A stretch of 26,347 nt of DNA from Plantago elongata (lineage: Eukaryota; Streptophyta; Magnoliopsida; Lamiales; Plantaginaceae). The number at the start of each line of letters is the position of its first letter. Within the stretch, counting starts at the first letter, position 1. Location: positions 1 to 26,347 of the forward strand of contig JAYMSP010002096.1 of NCBI GenBank assembly GCA_036897095.1, read 5' to 3'. A program made the position numbers and the translations under genes. This document shows, piece after piece, positions 21,701-26,347 of this stretch. The notes beneath the pieces were generated by a model. It saw only the letters and a list, made by a program, of their open reading frames with translations, had not been told where the DNA came from and searched no databases.

Positions 21701-22110
21701 AAGTGCTTCAGGTCATCTTCAGATGTGTTTGGTGAAATACCACCAAGGTAAATCTCTGAACCTTGTGGAGGAAGAGCAAGAAGCTCAGCACGCACTTTCT
21801 CTTCACCATCTTTATCCTGAGCTGTTCCCATTTCATCGTCACTATCATGTACCTTTCCAGCACCATGACCTTCAGCATCATCTTCATCATCCTCTTCTTC
21901 CACCTCTTCTTCCACCTCCTCTTCCACTTCTTCCTCTTCTTCCACTTCTTCCTCTTCTACTTCTTCCTCTATTTCTTCATATTCAACCTCTTCTTCAGAG
22001 GTTTCCACCATTTCATTGTCAACTCTAAGTTCTACATGCTCTTCAGTCTCAACAGGTTTTTCAGGTTCATCTGGTTTACTAACTGAAGCACTTGCCCTTG
22101 TCCTTGGCAT
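15762..22110 (-). CDS. Acidic three-RRM hnRNP (hnRNP Q/R-like, LIF2 family)
   Basis: Eight coding exons: 22110-21673, 21586-21470, 21340-21200, 21087-20914, 19737-19530, 19426-19251, 17738-17659 and 15897-15762, joining in phase to 1470 nt (489 residues). Residues 38-79 form an almost pure Glu/Asp tract. RRM1 is about 118-195 (RNP2 IYLGGI at 120-125, RNP1 KGYAFITF at 159-166), RRM2 about 198-281 (LFIGNV 200-205, RGFAFIEY 241-248), and RRM3 about 293-370 (AYVKNL from 294, SRFGFVHF 333-340). A Gly/Tyr-rich linker and an RGG/SGR-rich tail (446-489) follow. This is the layout of hnRNP Q/R proteins and of plant LIF2, which is about the same length. LIF2 is a nuclear RNA-binding partner of the Polycomb protein LHP1; that role here is inferred from family only. 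All introns are GT-AG except intron 2, which needs a GC donor. Confidence 0.93.
16450..16515. repeat. 22-bp direct repeat with MITE-like ends, in the last intron of the hnRNP gene
   Basis: AAAATATACTCCCTCCCTAG plus AA occurs at 16450-16471 and again at 16494-16515. Both include the TACTCCCTCC motif typical of Stowaway termini. No opposite-orientation partner is seen nearby. Confidence 0.8.
16690..17300 (+). mobile_element. Decayed 3' end of a LINE (non-LTR retrotransposon), antisense in the hnRNP last intron
   Basis: Plus-strand frames, broken by several frameshifts and stops, read like the zinc-binding tail of plant LINE reverse transcriptases (zf-RVT). HGWLATKYRM and a Cys-Cys-containing segment near 16742-16835 are followed by TCRVWFQVLNWLHI (about 16870-16910) and W...EELDWVL (about 16930-16960). 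Then comes GLEVDNKSIAYTIIDTLEF (about 17045-17100), which resembles the usual end of the domain. A T-rich 3' end with an AATAAA (17274-17279) follows. The reverse-transcriptase core is absent, so this is a 5'-truncated dead copy. The limits are approximate. Confidence 0.6.
17739..19250. other. Intron 6 of the hnRNP gene, no gene seen
   Basis: Intron between the coding exons ending at 19251 and starting at 17738 (minus-strand order). It is AT-rich, especially 18250-18620. The short open frames within it have no recognisable domain. Confidence 0.7.
20030..20440. other. GC-rich, promoter-like island in intron 4 of the hnRNP gene
   Basis: Between the exons at 19737 and 20914 lies a block (about 20030-20250) far richer in GC than its surroundings, with CCGG-containing and purine-rich stretches. 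It is followed by DNA holding a palindromic G-box CCACGTGC (CACGTG at 20416-20421). No clear splice sites or long frame define an exon. It could be an inserted fragment of a transposon or gene 5' end, or an internal promoter. Confidence 0.4.
21468..21472 (-). other. Non-canonical GC splice donor of hnRNP intron 2
   Basis: The exon encoding ...NNKELK ends AAG at 21472-21470, followed by GCTAGT. The next exon starts after TTTCAG at 21340 with GGC AAA AGG, encoding GKRLRC, which continues RRM1. The only nearby GT (GCTA|GTAATG, four bases on) would shift the frame. GC-AG splicing is therefore needed for the conserved protein. Confidence 0.75.
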
Positions 22111-22145
22111 CTTGTCGCTCTAATAAGTAAGCTTCTATAGCAGCT
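22111..22145 (-). other. Leader part of the hnRNP start-codon exon
   Basis: Minus-strand CCTCACTCAG|AGCTGC places an acceptor with first exon base 22145, 35 nt before the ATG at 22110-22108. The ATG begins the frame that runs into the acidic tract. No stop lies between the acceptor and the ATG in the main frame that I can use to exclude an upstream start, but length and family fit favour this ATG. Confidence 0.55.
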
Positions 22146-25100
22146 CTGAGTGAGGAAGCATTTGCAAAAGAAAGAAAGAAAAACGTGGATAGGAGATAAC
22201 AAGAAAGGCCAAATGGAGTTCGAGAGCAAGAAAAGGTTCCATGAGGTATGGCTCCGAGGTGTTTTAATGTCAACAACCTTTACGAGAGGAATTATGCAAC
22301 ATAATAAATATAGAAACAAGCAACAGATAACAGGAGAATTCTGAATTGATATCGAGATGAAATTGGTGTTGAACAGGTGCAATGTCAATGAAGCCATGAA
22401 TCTTTTGAAGCACAGAAAATGATCAGTGACCAAAAAAAGGCACAGATTATCCTACATTAGGACCGAAGCACTCACAGTGACACGGGAAGAAAGGAGCAAA
22501 AAGAAATGAAAAGCAGAAACAAGGTTTACGAAAATCAAATTTGATAATCGTTTATGCAGTAGGGCAAACTGAGAATAGGTGAACGGTACGTCCTCTAGAT
22601 AAGGATTTGGTATTAGAATGATCAATTCCTAAAAAGATAAAATTCCAGTCCTCAATACATGTCCAGTCTCAAATTTTCCTGCAGCCAGTTAACGCACATG
22701 AACTGTGAATTAACTGATTGACGAGAAAGCTCAAAAGCATATAATCAGTCAGAACAGTTCTTTAATCCACAGTTCTACAAGGTTGATATGTACAACAATG
22801 CGTAGCACAACCAGACTTTAACAGGGGCTTGTGACATTAATTACGAGCTGAACTATACAGAATAACTACTACAACAGAAATTCTACAACCGGAATGGTAA
22901 TTTTTTGCAATGGCCACGGATCATCTTTGTTTTCAATCTTTTGTTTGTAGCAGTCTTAATCCCTACTGTAAATACCAAACAGTTGTGAGCCTCCTCTTGT
23001 TCAATTCAATCCTGTAAGCATCATTCTCATTAGAACCTAAAGTTGCATTCTACCCCCACCCCCCAACACACACACACACACACCAAAAAACAAAATCACA
23101 TCTCACGTTTCCTTACCATTATCAGCTGGCAACCCAAGAAGATGATGGAAGTAATATACAGGATATGGGTAACCTGAACCCGGGGGATAAGGCTAGTCAC
23201 AACTTGGTGATGTAAAAAAGAGGACAAAAAATAGGCATATAGCCATAAAGATCAAAGAGTCTTAGAAATTGAAATGAGGATGATCATATACATATCGTTG
23301 AATACATATTATACTGCCCATCATTCATTGGGAGGGGGGAACAAAGCACATTGAGTAATGTTTATGTTTCTCATATATTAAAGTCGCAACTTTGTAGATG
23401 ATTCGTACCAACAGTTTGAAGCAATAATAGATTTCAATAGCTTTCCTAATCCACCAGTAACCGAAGTCAAGAATCAGACGTCGTAACTCTAATCTGGTAA
23501 TATTGACCATCCAGTTGGAACTTAGCTTGCCAGCTCTTTCAATGATCAAGTACAGAAAGGTAAAAAAGAAACCCTCAAGACAACCTGGATTGAAATCTAC
23601 CCATATATTATAGAATACAGTTTAGAGGATTTGTTTACTTCACAATTACATATAGCACATACTGTTTTAACTTTAATTCGATACCTGAAACCACATGCCA
23701 TCTCAATATAGAATTCAACTGACACGGTCATCCGCAAGTATGGAGTACCACAACAAGATCAGGTCGGGAATGGAATGGCTGAGCAGCCTGAGCTCATCCC
23801 AATACGTCAGAGAATAGGAGAGACAATGAAGATGGAAGAGGTAATTTTTATGGGATGTGAATGGGAACATCATATGGAAGCATAATTGGACAGGGAAAAA
23901 ATGAAGATCAGAGAAATGACAGATAGCTCAACAGTGACTGTGGCAGGTAGGGGAAGAAATTGGTTACAAAAGGTAGCTCTTAGAAATGACACTATGTAGA
24001 CAGTATGTAGACATCAACCCATCAGATGTACATAGGGAAGCAGAAGTAAACATTGGTCAACCAAGTGGCTTGTTTGGGATCAATTCATATATCCCCAGTA
24101 AACTTGCCATACACTCATCACGTGAAACATTTTAGCAACAACAAGCAATCGTTTACAGAATTATATTATAAGAGGTTTAAACAAATTGGAAACAATGGTA
24201 CACTTTTTATGTCAAGCAACTGCTTCATATCAATAGGATTGATGAGAAAAACAATACTGTACTCACTTCTAGGAGTAAAAAAAGAGTGATACAAAAATAA
24301 TAATATTTCCATATTTTCTGATCATGCTGACCCAAGTATAAAGTTACTTCTTAAATAAGGGTGATTAGTAATAGCATCAGTCAAATATAGTTACTTCTTC
24401 AATTAGGGTGATTATGAAATAGAGTAACTTCACTCGAATCCTTAGGAAACTTAACACTGCACTCGTACATGCTAATTCAGAAATAGTAAAAATCTAGGCA
24501 TATAAATTTTATGAGACCACCTCTAACTGATTGGAAAAGTTCAAAACAAAATGTTCAACTTTAATTAATCCATAGCTGTCAACAGAACCCTTCTTTTGTT
24601 GGAGACAGTATATCCACTAAAGGAAATCATGTTGCTCTTTCCTACATTTTGCATATGAACTATCGTCTTCTTATAGAAAGATAGAAACTTCTTATATCCA
24701 AAATGGTGGTTCAATCATAGTGCGACGCTGGTTTTGCATGACAGCGTTTCAGTCTATAATAAAATCCAATGAAACACACAATGAATGAAAAGCACAACAT
24801 AAGATGACAATGCAAAATACATCTATTGCAGATTCAATATATACACACCACTTAGCAATTCATGCTCAGTATGCTGGTATTACTAATAAATGGGCACTTA
24901 TACATTCTGTTTTTACAGTATCACGAGATGTATCTTCCAATCTCATTTGACCCAGGCTTAAATTAAATCTAACTCAATTTCTACAAATCCCAGTCCTTCA
25001 TTTTCTGTAACTAGATAAAAGCAAATAGGTTATGTTTTAGCTGTCCTTCTAACTAACACCAATCCATTATTCACATTGTTATACCTAATCCGCATGTTTG

Positions 25101-25402
25101 GAACCCTAATTTATCCAGAATAACATGGAAGCTCTTAATTAGATAACCAATTCAAAGTACGGCACACAAACAAGTTAAACAGTTAACAAAACCTAGAATT
25201 AGCTAAATAGATATCCCAAATGCGATGCAGTTTGTAGAAAAGTGGTAATTATAGCAAGTTTACAAGTAGCAAAAAAAAAAAAAAAACAGGAAGCAAGGGT
25301 TTGGAGCAGTGATCCTAGATTTGGCACAAATTGATTCAATTTAGAGGCAAGAGTAAAAATAAGTGGTGCCATTGCAGGAATAGTAAATCGATTGATTCAT
25401 AC
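22146..25402 (-). other. Long 5' UTR intron of the hnRNP gene
   Basis: This is the inferred 3257-nt intron between the donor TTCAG|GTATGAATC at 25403 and the acceptor at 22145. It contains an AC microsatellite (23066-23083) and a 16-nt A run (25271-25286), and no recognisable gene. Long leader introns near plant promoters often enhance expression; whether this one does is not visible from sequence. Confidence 0.55.
23066..23083 (+). repeat. (AC)9 microsatellite
   Basis: Nine AC units preceded by a C-rich run. Read directly; it lies in the hnRNP leader intron. Confidence 0.95.
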
Positions 25403-25500
25403 CTGAATGAAAAGTGAGGTACAGACTCTACGCTCGCTCGCTAGAAGCTCTTGAACGAAATTAGGGTTGCAGAGCTTCACTGAAAGTTGAATTCTGGCGT
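25403..25500 (-). other. Probable first, non-coding exon of the hnRNP gene
   Basis: On the minus strand, CT- and GC-richer sequence than its surroundings, including GCGAGCGAGCG, ends in TTCATTCAG|GTATG, a good donor with last exon base 25403. It contains no ATG opening a long frame. The 5' limit (about 25500) is estimated from the change in composition, not from a TATA box, which I do not see. Confidence 0.55.
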
Positions 25501-25680
25501 AGAGAATGTGATTTAATTTAGCTTGCCTACATGACAAGACGTCAAGACGTACATAAAAAAACAAAATGGGATCCGTGGTACCAAATTGGTAAAGTCAATA
25601 ATAATGATAATGCTAGTCAAGGTCAAATAGAAATCCATCTAGAGCTTCGGTAATGAACGCCAAGGAAGTCATTGGTATTA
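25501..25680 (-). promoter_or_regulatory. Probable core promoter of the hnRNP gene with tandem ACGT motifs
   Basis: Two head-to-tail copies of CAAGACGT at 25535-25550 give, on the minus strand, overlapping ACGTCTTGACGTC. This includes a TGACGTC (bZIP/TGA-type) core and a TTGAC W-box core. Only about 180 bp separate the estimated transcription start from the transposon end at 25681, so the proximal promoter is short or extends into the element. Confidence 0.4.
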
Positions 25681-26347
25681 GACCATTCCCAATGATGACA
25701 GCCCGACGGCACGTCGTCGTCCCATGACGACGCGTCGTCGTCGTTTTTACTTTAATGATGGCACGTCATCGTCGCCACGTTATTTATTTATTATTTTTTT
25801 TAAATTCAAAATCAAACATAATTCAAAATTCAAATTCATATTGAAAAATTCATGAGTACAAACAAGACAGAAGGTGAAAAACACAAAGCAAGCAAGGCAG
25901 AAGGTAAAAAAACACAAATACGACACACTACGGAAGCGATCATTCACGATTAACCATTCTTAGGGAACAGTTCAGCGCCAAGTGCATATGCGGCTGTTTT
26001 GCCATGTGCGGGCAAGTTTTTGTAGTTCGCCATAAGTGACATAAACATGTCCATCTTCTTCTCATTTTTCCTCACCTCATTTTCATGTTTCCTCAAATCC
26101 AAGTCTTTCTCCTTCAGATCAAACTCCTTCACATGAATATCCAACTTCTTCCTTTCAAGTTCAATCCAGTCGGGAAAATTCTGGTTATGCCATCTAATAA
26201 TGACTGGGCCAAGCCTTCAAAAGTGGAAGAGTTGCCGGAAGCGACATTCTTGGCCAACTTCTTCGCCTTATCACGACCAATGGGACGTTTGATGCTTGTC
26301 CCACTATCATCACCCCGAGGGCGCTTACTTCCACTGCTGCCCTCTGC
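25681..26347 (-). mobile_element. Terminal part of a PIF/Harbinger-type DNA transposon
   Basis: The inferred end starts GACCATTCCCAATG directly after TTA (25678-25680), matching the usual 3-bp TTA/TAA target of this superfamily. CATTCCCAATG-like termini are common in plant Harbinger elements. Just inside is a subterminal block of GACG/GTCGTC repeats with a perfect 14-bp palindrome at 25726-25739. Further in is a gene fragment of the ORF1-associated type. The other end lies beyond the window, so the target duplication cannot be confirmed. Confidence 0.5.
25950..26347 (-). pseudogene. Broken C-terminal end of a Harbinger ORF1-like (NAM-associated C-terminal) protein
   Basis: The minus-strand frame entering at the window edge encodes SSGSKRPRGDD, then RPIGRDKAKKLAK, a signature of the NAM-associated C-terminal domain found in Myb/SANT-like ORF1 proteins of PIF/Harbinger elements and their relatives. 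That frame stops near 26130. The charged coiled-coil tail (IELERKKLDIHVKEFD, then many Lys/Glu) continues in another frame to a stop at 25950. The switch, near 26200-26160, implies a small indel. The N-terminal DNA-binding part is outside the window. A domesticated gene with an intron here is less likely because I see no splice sites at the switch. Confidence 0.5.

Noticed and set aside
21723-22086. His/Leu/Pro-rich and Phe-rich plus-strand open frames of 101-107 codons
   Set aside because: These are antisense shadows of the GAA/GAG-coded acidic tract of the hnRNP.
1-26347. CRISPR arrays, bacterial operons or tRNA genes
   Set aside because: No regularly spaced repeats, ribosome-binding-site-led gene strings or tRNA A/B-box cloverleaf pairs were seen. 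The window is plainly eukaryotic.

Overview
The window looks like nuclear DNA from a flowering plant, very probably a eudicot. It is AT-rich, its genes are cut by GT-AG introns, it is littered with plant transposon remnants, and both genes are plant protein families. The species cannot be named from this sequence.

Two spliced protein-coding genes, both on the minus strand, account for almost all real coding sequence. (1) At 2717-6339 six coding exons join in phase into a 527-residue RING-H2 protein of the ZFP1/HIP1-like E3 ubiquitin ligase family. Its mRNA leader appears to continue far upstream through candidate non-coding exons (8848-8881, 11403-11491, near 12600, and 12911 onward), so most of 6.4-13.0 kb reads as leader introns. 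(2) At 15762-22110 eight coding exons join in phase into a 489-residue hnRNP with an acidic N-terminus, three RRMs and an RGG-rich tail, of the hnRNP Q/R-like family that includes Arabidopsis LIF2. Its leader has a non-coding first exon ending at 25403, behind an intron of about 3.3 kb. One of its introns must use a GC donor.

Layout from left to right: LTR-retrotransposon-like sequence with GC-rich hairpins (1-1135); a 5S-rRNA-derived block of the Cassandra TRIM type (about 1141-1365); AT-rich intergenic DNA with a Stowaway-like MITE (about 2119-2374); the E3 gene and its long leader (about 2.4-13.0 kb); a spacer holding a second minus-strand TATA/donor arrangement and MITE-like DNA (13.1-15.6 kb); the hnRNP gene (about 15.6-25.5 kb), which carries a decayed antisense LINE 3' end in its last intron and a GC-rich promoter-like island in intron 4; and the terminal part of a PIF/Harbinger-type transposon with a broken ORF (25681 to the window end), whose inferred end lies about 180 bp from the likely hnRNP transcription start.

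The two genes have no evident shared pathway: one is a predicted ubiquitin ligase and the other a predicted nuclear RNA-binding protein. I found no wholly new system. The most interesting points are the forced GC-AG intron, the long uORF-bearing leader of the E3 gene, a phase-compatible cryptic exon in its first coding intron, the possible second promoter near 14.26 kb, and transposon ends next to or inside regulatory DNA.
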